Assembly: GCA_040755055.1 (NCBI GenBank)
Contig: JBFMBS010000009.1
Span: 62,001-126,000 of the forward strand
Origin: DYJK01 sp040755055
GTDB lineage: Bacteria > Bacteroidota > Ignavibacteria > Ignavibacteriales > Melioribacteraceae
Direction: 5' to 3'
Length of the DNA stretch: 64,000 bases
The notes beneath the pieces are model-generated. The model was not told where the DNA came from and did no database searches. It worked only from the letters and a program-made list of their open reading frames with translations. Below, piece by piece: positions 1-8,840 of the stretch. Each line of letters starts with the position of its first letter. Position 1 is the stretch's first letter. The translations under genes were made by a program, and so were the position numbers.

Positions 1-2
1 AT

Positions 3-659
3 TTAAAGTTCAAAGTTAATCAACGCACTGGGCAAGATTATCTTTCCGAGACTTTCAACCTCGATTACAAACACGATGATTACACTTTTAGATTTTTTCA
101 CAATGAACTTAAATTCATTGAAGATTACAAAAATCAAATTGGCATAGACGATAACGATGAGATAATCGGTTTTAACACCGGCTGTTCCATACTCTTTCCG
201 AACAAAAAAATGACTATCGACCAACATTCGGTTCTAATTGAAAAATTTTTATCGTATAACCGGTTTAAAATTTTACTGCTTGGCGGACCGGAAGACGAGG
301 AAAGAAACACAATTATTGAAAGTAACTTCAAAGGGAAAATAATAAACACTCCGACTAACCATGGTGTAAGAAAAGGTGCGTGCTACGAAAGTATTCCCCA
401 TGTTATTATAACCGGGGATTCATTTGGAATGCATCTAGCGATAGCTCTAAAAAAGTTTGTTATTGCATGGTTCGGATTAAGCTGCTGGACAGAAATTGAT
501 CTTTACAATAGGGGTGTTAAGCTATTCCCGGAAGGACTTTTTTGTGCCCCTTGCTGGAAAAAGGTTTGCCCATATAACTTAGAATGCATCCAGATGATTG
601 ACCTGGAAAAAATAGTTTTGGAAACTGTAAACTATTTCGATAGAAAAAAAAGTGGATAG
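3..659 (+). CDS. Glycosyltransferase family 9 (heptosyltransferase-like), C-terminal part
   Basis: The reading frame is open from base 3 with no stop, so the gene begins before the window; an internal ATG at 210 is not the start. The visible 218 residues contain NTGCSILFPNKKMT, then a strand-turn LLLGGPEDEERN and a late segment THGVRKGACYESIPHVIITGDSFGMHLAIAL. This is the nucleotide-sugar-binding half of GT9 (ADP-heptose:LPS heptosyltransferase-like) enzymes, where the GGP-[ED]-E loop and the 'TGDSF..H.A.AL' segment are family hallmarks. The likely role is adding a sugar to lipopolysaccharide or another surface glycan on the cytoplasmic face. The end has an unusual Cys cluster (CAPCWKKVCPYNLEC), also seen in GT9 relatives. 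The stop overlaps the next gene by 8 bases, suggesting translational coupling. The exact acceptor cannot be told. Confidence 0.8.
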   Translation, partial: LKFKVNQRTGQDYLSETFNLDYKHDDYTFRFFHNELKFIEDYKNQIGIDDNDEIIGFNTGCSILFPNKKMTIDQHSVLIEKFLSYNRFKILLLGGPEDEERNTIIESNFKGKIINTPTNHGVRKGACYESIPHVIITGDSFGMHLAIALKKFVIAWFGLSCWTEIDLYNRGVKLFPEGLFCAPCWKKVCPYNLECIQMIDLEKIVLETVNYFDRKKSG

Positions 660-1539
660 AAAAAATTTACTTGAGCAAAAATCAATTCTCAAAAGACCGC
701 TTATTCTAGATGGCGCCATGGGAAGTCTGTTACAACAGCAAGGATTTCCATCAGACAAAAATCTTTGGTACTCAAAATTAAATGTTGATAATGCTAATGC
801 CGTAACGAATATCCACAAAGAATATATCAGCGCCGGAGCAGATATAATAACAACAAATACTTTCAGAACAAACCCCACCGCGGTAAGAAGGAGTGCACAT
901 GATTTAACTTCCGAACAATTAGTAGCTTCATCCGTGCACTTAGCGTTAGATGCGCGAAACGCAAACAACATAATTATTGCCGGTGGCAATCCCCCGGCAC
1001 AAGACTGCTACCAGGTTGATAGAACTATAACAAAATATGAATTAGACTATAACCACAAAAAACATATTGAACTGCTGTGGGAAAATAAGGTAGATCTAAT
1101 ATGGAACGAAACACATAGTCATTGGGACGAGATTGAATTGATCTGCAAGTTTTGTTCTCATAACTCTCTCCCCTACACAATGAATATTTATTTCTTAGAC
1201 TCGCTCAAAATTTTAAGCGGTGAACCATTATCTGAAATAGTAGAATTTGTCAAATCATTTAATCCGGATGCAATTGGTTTTAACTGCATCAAGGATTCAA
1301 CTTTTTTTAAATATATTGATGCAAACAGTTTACCCGACCGCTTTGGATTTTATTTTAATTGCGGCGCCGGCAATATCACTGACGAAATAATTACTTGCGG
1401 AATAGACCCTAACGATTACATTGAAAATGTTAAGCCGCTTTTAAAGTATGATCCTATTTACATAGGTTCATGCTGCGGTTCATCACCGGCACATACAAAA
1501 AAAATCAAAGTGTATTTTGATGAAGTATATCGAAATTAA
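652..1539 (+). CDS. Homocysteine S-methyltransferase family protein
   Basis: This 295-residue protein starts at a GTG inside the end of the glycosyltransferase gene. It begins with LILDGAMGSLLQQQG, the N-terminal signature of the homocysteine S-methyltransferase fold (BHMT, MHT/MmuM and the Hcy domain of MetH), and has the ADIITTNTFRTN strand-loop that follows it. The zinc ligands appear as the Cys in GFNCI (about residue 210) and the CC pair in IGSCCGSSPAH near the C-terminus, so the enzyme should bind Zn and activate a thiol. It is a stand-alone Hcy domain without cobalamin or folate domains; the methyl donor (S-methylmethionine, betaine or another) cannot be decided. Its last 20 bases overlap ispE, giving a compact three-gene run. 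Confidence 0.85.
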   Translation: MDRKNLLEQKSILKRPLILDGAMGSLLQQQGFPSDKNLWYSKLNVDNANAVTNIHKEYISAGADIITTNTFRTNPTAVRRSAHDLTSEQLVASSVHLALDARNANNIIIAGGNPPAQDCYQVDRTITKYELDYNHKKHIELLWENKVDLIWNETHSHWDEIELICKFCSHNSLPYTMNIYFLDSLKILSGEPLSEIVEFVKSFNPDAIGFNCIKDSTFFKYIDANSLPDRFGFYFNCGAGNITDEIITCGIDPNDYIENVKPLLKYDPIYIGSCCGSSPAHTKKIKVYFDEVYRN

Positions 1540-2362
1540 AGCCCCGGCAAAAATTAATATCGGCTTGTTTGTCGTTTCAAAAAGAGCGGATGGCTATCAC
1601 AATCTCAGGACTTTGTTTTACCCGATTAGTGATTTATATGATAAATTAACATTTGAACCATCTAATAATTTTGAATTCATTTGCAACAGTGCAGAGTTAC
1701 CAATTGATAAAGGGAACATTGTAGTTCAGGCAAAAGAATTGCTGGAGAGAACATCCGGTAAAAAATTAAACGTAAAAATAACTTTAGAAAAAAAAATTCC
1801 CACACAAGCCGGTTTAGGCGGAGGAAGTTCGGATGCTGCCGCCACACTAATCTCGTTAAACGAGATGTTTAAACTCAATCTTAAACATGATCAATTAATT
1901 GAATTAGCTTTACAGCTTGGTTCCGATGTGCCTTTTTTTATTAGGGCAAAACCGGCAATTGGCACCTCAAGAGGTGAAATATTAGAAGAAATTCCTTTAG
2001 AGATTAGCGAGCCCATCCTGATTGTTAATCCAGGGATAAAAATATCTACGAAAGAAGCATTCGGGAACATAAAACCGACTGGAAATAATTTTGACTATAA
2101 ATCAATCATTAGCGGAAAAGAATTAATCTACAATAAGATGAACAATCAAGTAATAAACGATTTTGAAAATTACGCGTTTAATAAATATCAGCAATTAAAA
2201 CAGATTAAAGAGCAACTCAAAGAAAGCGGAGCTCTATTTGCACTGATGTCCGGCAGCGGTTCTACCATGTTCGGAATTTTCAAAGATGTGAGGAAAGCCA
2301 AAGAAGCGGTTAACAAATTTCCTAAGGATTATTATCGCTGGATAAGTATTCCTGGTTGTTAA
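1520..2362 (+). CDS. ispE: 4-diphosphocytidyl-2-C-methyl-D-erythritol kinase
   Basis: GHMP-family kinase of about 280 residues, the usual IspE length. It phosphorylates CDP-methylerythritol in the cytoplasmic MEP route to isoprenoid precursors. Visible motifs are the N-terminal KAPAKINIGLFV, the ATP-binding glycine-rich loop PTQAGLGGGSSDAA (about residues 93-106) and the C-terminal LMSGSGSTMFGIF. The ATG at 1520 is preferred; a TTG one codon earlier is in frame but unlikely to be used. The gene overlaps the methyltransferase upstream and, at its 3' end, converges with and overlaps the histidine kinase gene by 41 bases. Confidence 0.95.
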   Translation: MKYIEIKAPAKINIGLFVVSKRADGYHNLRTLFYPISDLYDKLTFEPSNNFEFICNSAELPIDKGNIVVQAKELLERTSGKKLNVKITLEKKIPTQAGLGGGSSDAAATLISLNEMFKLNLKHDQLIELALQLGSDVPFFIRAKPAIGTSRGEILEEIPLEISEPILIVNPGIKISTKEAFGNIKPTGNNFDYKSIISGKELIYNKMNNQVINDFENYAFNKYQQLKQIKEQLKESGALFALMSGSGSTMFGIFKDVRKAKEAVNKFPKDYYRWISIPGC

Positions 2363-3767
2363 CTTCAAAAATATCATACTTACTTGGTCGAAAAGCATAA
2401 GGCAATTTAATTCTGCAGCTTGTACCCGGATTATTATCTGTACCTAACCTGGAAGGACTTTCAATATTAATTTCTCCCCCTAACATTTCAATTATTTCTT
2501 TTACTATCGCCAAACCCATGCCGGTTCCTTCATGTTTATTTTTATCGATGTTAGATGCACGGTAAAATTGGCTGAATATTTTTTTAAGATCTTTTTTTGG
2601 TATTCCTATCCCGTTATCGGAAATATCCAGAATCACTCCATCGGAATTATTCTCCAACAGTACTTCAACTTTTCCGCCTTGATTACTGTACTTTATAGCG
2701 TTAGATAAAATATTTGAAAGTGCAAGCTCCAACAGTAAGCGATCGGATTTAATCACTTTTTTGATTGTTCTTTTGTCAACATATTCTACGTCAATCTCTT
2801 TCGATTTTGCCGACTCATGCTGCTTATCAAATAGTGAAGTTAAATATTCATTTAGATCGATCTCTTCCGTGTTCCTGATATCCAACAGTTTTAATTTGGA
2901 AATTTGAAGCACATCATTCAATAAGTTCAGTGTCTCATCGGTCCTAATTTGAGCTCTTTTTAATTTTGACTCAACTTCTTCATTAATCGGCCCGGTAAAT
3001 TTGTTTAATATAATATCTATTATGGAGTGGATTGCCGTAACCGGTGTTTTAACTTCATGCACTACACCCATAATATATTTTTGTTTGGCTATTTCTGCCT
3101 CGTTAAGTTTTTCCAATGTTGTTCTTAACTGCTGTTCCCTTTTGTAAAGCTGCCTGGAAATTTTATTCCCGATATAAACGCTTACAAAAAGCATTAGTGT
3201 AAATACAATCATAAATATAATATCATAAGTGACTGTCTCCGGACGTTGGACGTTATACAATCCTTGTATTAAATGATTTTCGATCAAACCGTATCTCTGA
3301 AGAGAATCAAGCAAGCAAAAAGTAGCACTGACCAATCCGGCGGCAGTATAAATTAAATAACCCGGTAAAATCAAACTGCCGATAATCATATGAAAAATAA
3401 AAAACATGTATAAAGGCGACCCGATAACACCGGTGTAATAAACTACGAACATCAGCATTATTAGATCCAATACCATCTGGATAAGTGAAAGGTGTAAACA
3501 ATTGAATTTCTTGGGGTCACAACCGACGTATTTTCTTACTCTATGTATTATAAGATTATAGATGAGTATCGAAAATGCTGTGAATGAAATAGCAATTATT
3601 TGTGTCTGTGTTAGATTAAAATTAAGCAGCAATTCACCAACAACAAGAAAGCCAACCAACATTAGTACTGCTAAATATCTTAATCGTATAAACCAAAGAT
3701 TTCGGATTCTAATGGCGCGCCAAAATTCGCCGTAGTGATATGTCCATTCTGGTATGAGAGGAAGCAT
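2322..3767 (-). CDS. Membrane-bound sensor histidine kinase
   Basis: 481 residues. The first 220 are mostly hydrophobic with about six membrane segments and no large extracytoplasmic domain, so the sensor is probably the membrane bundle itself. A short coiled coil (LRTTLEKLNEAEIAKQKY) leads to the HisKA box GVVHEVKTPVTAIH carrying the phospho-accepting His. The HATPase_c domain follows with N box NILSNAIKYS, G1 DISDNGIGIP, F box FSQFYRA and G2 GTGMGLAIVK. No PAS or HAMP domain is evident. There is no adjacent response regulator; its neighbours are ispE (convergent) and a T9SS-exported protein gene upstream on the same strand. The signal is unknown. Confidence 0.9.
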   Translation of the reverse strand: MLPLIPEWTYHYGEFWRAIRIRNLWFIRLRYLAVLMLVGFLVVGELLLNFNLTQTQIIAISFTAFSILIYNLIIHRVRKYVGCDPKKFNCLHLSLIQMVLDLIMLMFVVYYTGVIGSPLYMFFIFHMIIGSLILPGYLIYTAAGLVSATFCLLDSLQRYGLIENHLIQGLYNVQRPETVTYDIIFMIVFTLMLFVSVYIGNKISRQLYKREQQLRTTLEKLNEAEIAKQKYIMGVVHEVKTPVTAIHSIIDIILNKFTGPINEEVESKLKRAQIRTDETLNLLNDVLQISKLKLLDIRNTEEIDLNEYLTSLFDKQHESAKSKEIDVEYVDKRTIKKVIKSDRLLLELALSNILSNAIKYSNQGGKVEVLLENNSDGVILDISDNGIGIPKKDLKKIFSQFYRASNIDKNKHEGTGMGLAIVKEIIEMLGGEINIESPSRLGTDNNPGTSCRIKLPYAFRPSKYDIFEVNNQEYLSSDNNP

Positions 3768-3867
3768 CTATTTTTTATGAATGATAATTCGCTCATCCTT
3801 AATCAAAAAATATAAATAAGGTTCTTGAAAGTAAACTAGTTTGATTTTAATAAATTGAGTTTGAATC

Positions 3868-6762
3868 TTATTTGATCAGTAACATTTTTTTCGTCTGATA
3901 ATAATCGCCGGCATGCAGAGTGTAAAAATATACTCCGCTTGGTAAACTATAGTGTAGATTTGAAATCTGGTCTGCATTAAAATTCACTTTATATTTACCG
4001 GGTTGCTGGTATTCATTCACAAGTGTAGTTATTTCTCTACCGAGGATGTCGTAAACTCTTAAAGTCACAAACACACCCCTTGGATTCCCCTCTCGAGAGG
4101 TGACACCGAAGGTGGGGGTGTGTATTGTGTACTCAATAGTTGTACTTGGATTAAACGGATTTGGATAATTTTGTAATAATGAATAATCGTTCGGAATCAC
4201 TTTTTCATCTGCAACACTTACCGGTAGGTTAACTGTTGAAAATATTATTTCATCATTTTCCCGGAAAGGTTTTGCAGCTGTAAGAATAAATACGTCTCCC
4301 TCGGTTGGAGGTATCGGGAATTCAGTAGGTTCCCGGTATAATAATCTCCATGTAAATTTTGCATTAGCAAAAGTAGGCGTACCATTATACTCTATTATTA
4401 CAATATCATCCCCGGAAGAAAATACTCTATCTGAATTATTGTCAAATATTTCATGAGTACTTTGTCTATCCTCGGTTAAATTATATACTATAAAATTAGT
4501 TTCAATTCTCGTATATGGTGCTGTATATATATTATTATTGTAGAAGATGAGTTTATAATCGCAAGGAGAATAAACATTTCTTGTCGGACTAGACTGATCT
4601 TGTGTGGGTGTTAATTCATAATTGCTTTGTCCAGAGACCCAACCAGTTAATGAATCTATTTCGATTTCACGCAGATCATTATTGACAATCAATCTTATAC
4701 CTTCAAAAATAGGCCCTTCATTATTTTCACTAAATGCAGTTGGATTAACTACAATCCGGTCATCCGATAAGTTGACGACTTGATAACCGATAGAGAGGGA
4801 ATCATCTAATTTAACGAAGCGAATTGAATAATTATCTTTTGTCAATTCGGTTGGAGAAACCACTGAAATATAAAAATTTCCAGTTCCTATAGTATTTCTC
4901 GATAATGTGTAATCATTACCATAAAATAATTGGTGTTCATTTTGTATAGTGAAATTTTGCGATACAACTTCTACAGTGTCGTTTTTATTTATCAGTATTG
5001 CTTTTAGTAAATAATCATTACCGTTAGCAATATCAGTAATATCCCATCTAAAAGTATTTATCGATTGGTGCAAATTCCGGACTATTAAATTCCAGTTATT
5101 AGAATCAGTCATCCCGTAATAAAGTGACACATACGTAGTGTCAAAGTCGGCATCGCCGCATATCCATTCGATATCGGCTTCGTTTTTTAAAACGGATTGT
5201 TCATTTGGTACAACAAATTTTAGCTGTGGCTGTCCATTACCATCATTATTAATTCTTAAATAATCGGTTTCGAATGTGGCAAATTGATTGATACCATAAC
5301 TTTCAATTTTAATTTTATAAAAAATACCATCTATAAATTCTCTTGTATCAAGAATAAATTTTCCGACATTATCATAACTACCATCTATACTCCTATAGAA
5401 TCCTTCGGTCGTTAATATTTTCAGAACAACTGTTGGATTTTCAATTACAGTAATATATTCTATCTCTACTTCACCACTCAGCTCTTTCAAAGAATCTAGG
5501 TTTGTAATCTCAACTAAAGAATTGTTTATTGATTGAATGTCATAATTATTGTTATAAAATCTCTCTGCAATATTTTTATTAAGAAGTAAATCATCATAAT
5601 TATCGCCAAATATCAATCCCATAACTAGCTTTTCTTTTGTCCCGCTATTAAACTTAAACAGACCACACCCCATACCCATTATTATATTTGAATTTTGTAA
5701 CGTAGTATCAAAACTCCCATACTGTAATTTATTCCATAAAATTTCATCATTCATAGGTAAAGTTTCATTCGGTCCTTTATTGTCAATTCTATCAACAAAG
5801 AAGCTTGTTAATCCAATTTTATCACCCGTAACCGAATCATCGGGAGTATCCAGTAGTGCTAAACCAACGTAACCGACTTGTTTATCGAGGTGGGATGAAT
5901 AATTATCATTGTCGTAAGCATAAATAATATTTTCAGATTGGTTATAGTTTGCCCTATCATCAGCATCAATTTCTTCGCCTACATTAGAATCAACATAAAA
6001 GCCGAATAGTGCTTTTTCATAATTGTAATCTGAAATATTAAATATATCATATTGCCAAATGATGAAATCTTCTAATAAGGGATTTTGCCAGGCCATTCCC
6101 CTAGTTTCAATTCTTAAACCAAGTCCACCTCTATTCGGATCAGATAACACCGGGAAAAAATTATAAGGTGCTGCTGCAAATTCTTTATCACGTGAATCAT
6201 CCATCACAAAAAAAGTTTCATAATCAGCTAATGTTATTCCTTTCCCATAAATACCATACCAATAGCCATCCCATGACTCATTAACATTTAATAATGCCTC
6301 GGGCCAGGATTCCGGCCATGTAGTTTGATCCGTACTGATTGCCGGTTGTTCAGAGTTTACATTTGAATAACCCGGCACCGGTTCAAGAATCCATTTATCA
6401 TAATTTAGAGGATCAAAATCAATATCATCTCTGTAAGAGGTTGCAATGGAATGAACCGTAGTTTGATTACCGGGCGCAATAAACTCAGCCCCAATTAGTA
6501 AAGCGATTCCGTCAAGATATCCAACACCGCTCTCTTTCGGCCACTCTCCCGAAGGTCTATCAGGCCAATATCCTATCTGTCCATCATTTCTAAATAGGGT
6601 TCTTACTAGATTGGTCTCAACAATAGCTTTTTTTCTTGCCGTAGGTGAGCCGTAATTATCATTGCGGTATTTTTCAATTTGGTCTGACTGCTGTGAATAA
6701 GTATTTGTGATATAACAAGTAAATAGAAAAAACAACAATCGAAATGTAGCCCGGTTTTTCAT
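3868..6762 (-). CDS. Large T9SS-exported protein of unknown function
   Basis: About 964 residues from the ATG at 6762; an in-frame ATG at 6807 would put 15 extra residues before the signal peptide (MKNRATFRLLFFLFTCYITNTYS) and is rejected. The C-terminus is a type A T9SS sorting domain: LLQNYPNPFNPSTTIEYTI, then VTLRVYDILGREITTLVNE and SGVYFYTLHAGDY ending in KKMLLIK, so the protein should cross the outer membrane and be anchored or released. The body is rich in Asp, Asn and aromatic residues and resembles beta-rich exoproteins; I recognise no catalytic domain. The sorting domain carries an in-frame insert of about 18 residues (HTPTFGVTSREGNPRGVF) encoded by a palindromic DNA repeat at 4064-4120, also found in the glycanase gene at 34.8-36.8 kb. 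Confidence 0.8.
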   Translation of the reverse strand: MKNRATFRLLFFLFTCYITNTYSQQSDQIEKYRNDNYGSPTARKKAIVETNLVRTLFRNDGQIGYWPDRPSGEWPKESGVGYLDGIALLIGAEFIAPGNQTTVHSIATSYRDDIDFDPLNYDKWILEPVPGYSNVNSEQPAISTDQTTWPESWPEALLNVNESWDGYWYGIYGKGITLADYETFFVMDDSRDKEFAAAPYNFFPVLSDPNRGGLGLRIETRGMAWQNPLLEDFIIWQYDIFNISDYNYEKALFGFYVDSNVGEEIDADDRANYNQSENIIYAYDNDNYSSHLDKQVGYVGLALLDTPDDSVTGDKIGLTSFFVDRIDNKGPNETLPMNDEILWNKLQYGSFDTTLQNSNIIMGMGCGLFKFNSGTKEKLVMGLIFGDNYDDLLLNKNIAERFYNNNYDIQSINNSLVEITNLDSLKELSGEVEIEYITVIENPTVVLKILTTEGFYRSIDGSYDNVGKFILDTREFIDGIFYKIKIESYGINQFATFETDYLRINNDGNGQPQLKFVVPNEQSVLKNEADIEWICGDADFDTTYVSLYYGMTDSNNWNLIVRNLHQSINTFRWDITDIANGNDYLLKAILINKNDTVEVVSQNFTIQNEHQLFYGNDYTLSRNTIGTGNFYISVVSPTELTKDNYSIRFVKLDDSLSIGYQVVNLSDDRIVVNPTAFSENNEGPIFEGIRLIVNNDLREIEIDSLTGWVSGQSNYELTPTQDQSSPTRNVYSPCDYKLIFYNNNIYTAPYTRIETNFIVYNLTEDRQSTHEIFDNNSDRVFSSGDDIVIIEYNGTPTFANAKFTWRLLYREPTEFPIPPTEGDVFILTAAKPFRENDEIIFSTVNLPVSVADEKVIPNDYSLLQNYPNPFNPSTTIEYTIHTPTFGVTSREGNPRGVFVTLRVYDILGREITTLVNEYQQPGKYKVNFNADQISNLHYSLPSGVYFYTLHAGDYYQTKKMLLIK
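4064..4120 (-). repeat. Palindromic repeat inserted in a sorting-domain coding region (copy 1)
   Basis: About 57 bp centred on CCCCTCTCGAGAGG with outer arms ACACCCCT and GGGGGTGTGT, lying in frame within the sorting domain of the large exported protein. Nearly the same sequence is at about 36604-36655 at the homologous codon position of another gene. Confidence 0.8.
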
Positions 6763-6863
6763 ATCCATCTTACAATTAAAGGAAATAAAATGTATGAAGT
6801 AAATCAAAACAATCTTATTAAAAAATATTTTATAACCTAAAATAATTTACCGGATTTTTTTAA

Positions 6864-6897
6864 AATAACAAACCCACTTATTAGTGGGCTTGTTATT
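6864..6897 (-). terminator. Rho-independent terminator of the hydrogenase operon
   Basis: A 15-bp stem (AATAACAAACCCACT paired with AGTGGGCTTGTTATT, one mismatch) closes a 4-base loop. On the minus strand it is followed by TTTTAAAAAA-type AT sequence. It sits 27 bases after the last codon of the last hydrogenase gene. The AT-rich arms make it near-symmetric, so it could also act on the other strand. Confidence 0.85.
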
Positions 6898-6923
6898 ATT
6901 TTGTGAATTATGTGCACAAAGTA

Positions 6924-8840
6924 TTATGCTATATATCTTCCGCGTTTTATATAATGCGTATGCAACAACTCATGTGAAAGATGGCTGCACGGTCCTTCGG
7001 TTAAGAACTCTTGATAGATTTGTACAACATGCGGATTATCATGAGATTTTCTTAGTTCGAGCGATTCATCTTCAGCGTAAATTGCTTCAGCACGTTTCTT
7101 GCGAATCTCGGGTGTAGTTGGTATTGGTTGTCCACCACCGCCAAGACATCCGCCCGGGCATGCCATAAACTCGATGAAATGACATTCGGAGAATTTTCCG
7201 CCGGCTTTGATATCATCCATAATCTTTTTGGCATTGGCAGTTCCGTGTGCAACGGCAATTTTAAGAACGGCACCTTTCAGCCAATCCCAGTTAGGTACAA
7301 GATGTTTAATCAGATCAGGAACCGGTCCCACTTTATCGCCTATCGGGATTTCCATATACTTAACACCTTCAAAACCTCTAAGCGGAATGATATTGGCTTT
7401 CTCAAAAATATCTTCAGCTTTTTTGCCAAGTACAAATTCAACAACAGAACGAATAGCAGCTTCCATTACACCACCGGTAGCGCCAAATATCAATCCGGCA
7501 CCGGAAGCTTCGCCAAAAGGATTATCAAAATCACTCTTCGGCATTTCCGGTAAATTGATACCGGCTTCTTTAATCATACGAGCCATTTCGCGTGTAGTCA
7601 ATCCATAATCAACATCTTTATAACCGCTATCGTGCATTTCAGGACGGTTACATTCAAATTTCTTAGCCGAGCACGGCATCAAAGCTACCGAGACAATATT
7701 TGCCGGATCGATGCCGGCTCTTTGTGCATAGAATGTTTTGATGAGAGCACCAAACATTTGCTGCGGCGATTTTGCCGAACTTAAGTTATCGATATACTCA
7801 GGATAGTAATGTTCTAAGAATTTCACCCATCCCGGCGAGCAAGAAGTAAATTGCGGCAACGCAACATCCTCCTTTTTAACGAGCGCTTTGTATAAACGTA
7901 ATATTAATTCGGTGCCTTCTTCTATAATTGTTAAGTCGGCGGTAAAGTTTGTATCGAATACTTTATCAAATCCAATTCTCTTCAAAGCAGTATTAAGTTC
8001 GCGCGTCATCGAATGACCGGCACCAAGACCAAATTCTTCTCCTATTGCTGCGCGCGGCGAAGGTGCTGTCTGGATTATTACATGTTTTGTCGGATCATCG
8101 ATTGCTGCCCATATTTCATCTGACGGATCATTAGCACGCAATGCTGCGGTAGGACATCTGTTAATGCATTGACCACAATTAATACAAATTACATCAGCCA
8201 ACGGCTTTTCGAGGAATGTTCCGATATGTGTATTATCGCCTCTATCAACGGCTTCAAGAACACCTACTTCTTGCAGATCGATACAAGTTCTTACGCAGCG
8301 TTTGCACAAAATACATTTACTCATATCACGAACAACTGAATATGAAGATTTGTCAACTTCATATTTCGGTTCTTCCACATGTCCAAAAGTATAACTATCA
8401 ACCCCGTATTCTTTCGCTAAGTTTTGTAATTCGCATTTTCCGTTTCTGAAACATGAATAACATTCACCGTAATGTTCGCTTAAAAGAAGATCGATTATAT
8501 GTCTGCGTGCTTTACGAACCATAGGTGAAGATGTTTTTATTTTCATGGGATTAGTAATCGGGTAAGCACAAGAAGCTTGTAAAGTTCTCATTCCTTCAAC
8601 TTCAACAACACAGATACGGCAGACACCGGCAACACATAAATCATCATGATGACACAAAGTAGGAATCGATATGCCGTTCATCTTGCAAGCTTCTAGTATT
8701 GTTGTTCCCAACGGTACGGAAACTTTCTTCTCGTTTATTTCGATTGAAACCATTCCTCCTATAGCCGAAGTATCTTTCGGTTTTTCAACGACGAGCGGTG
8801 TTTGACTAACCGGCGCTCTTAAATCACCTTTACTTTCCAT
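6924..8840 (-). CDS. hydA: [FeFe]-hydrogenase catalytic subunit, NADH-linked (first-listed copy, last gene of operon)
   Basis: Catalytic subunit of a trimeric NADH-linked [FeFe]-hydrogenase, interconverting protons and H2 in the cytoplasm. The start at 8840 is chosen because GGAGG lies five bases before it; a frame extension to 8858 lacks a site. Counting from there (638 residues): plant-type [2Fe-2S] Cys 63, 74, 77, 91; His-Cys cluster H123, C127, C130, C136; two [4Fe-4S] sets C176-C186 and C219-C229; then the H-cluster domain. H-cluster motifs are L1 FTSCSPGW (331-338), L2 MPCSAKKFE and L3 FMACPGGCLGGGGQP. L1 has Ser where the usual TSCCPxW has its second Cys, unlike the sister copy at 14835-16565. 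About 30 low-complexity residues precede the ferredoxin domain. The first 11 bases overlap the NuoF-like gene upstream. Confidence 0.93.
   Translation of the reverse strand: MESKGDLRAPVSQTPLVVEKPKDTSAIGGMVSIEINEKKVSVPLGTTILEACKMNGISIPTLCHHDDLCVAGVCRICVVEVEGMRTLQASCAYPITNPMKIKTSSPMVRKARRHIIDLLLSEHYGECYSCFRNGKCELQNLAKEYGVDSYTFGHVEEPKYEVDKSSYSVVRDMSKCILCKRCVRTCIDLQEVGVLEAVDRGDNTHIGTFLEKPLADVICINCGQCINRCPTAALRANDPSDEIWAAIDDPTKHVIIQTAPSPRAAIGEEFGLGAGHSMTRELNTALKRIGFDKVFDTNFTADLTIIEEGTELILRLYKALVKKEDVALPQFTSCSPGWVKFLEHYYPEYIDNLSSAKSPQQMFGALIKTFYAQRAGIDPANIVSVALMPCSAKKFECNRPEMHDSGYKDVDYGLTTREMARMIKEAGINLPEMPKSDFDNPFGEASGAGLIFGATGGVMEAAIRSVVEFVLGKKAEDIFEKANIIPLRGFEGVKYMEIPIGDKVGPVPDLIKHLVPNWDWLKGAVLKIAVAHGTANAKKIMDDIKAGGKFSECHFIEFMACPGGCLGGGGQPIPTTPEIRKKRAEAIYAEDESLELRKSHDNPHVVQIYQEFLTEGPCSHLSHELLHTHYIKRGRYIA

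Noticed and set aside
7128..7608. Open frames on the plus strand opposite the hydrogenase and clpC genes.
   Set aside because: They lie wholly antisense to strongly conserved coding sequence, have no ribosome-binding sites, and their translations resemble no protein; they are by-products of codon use.
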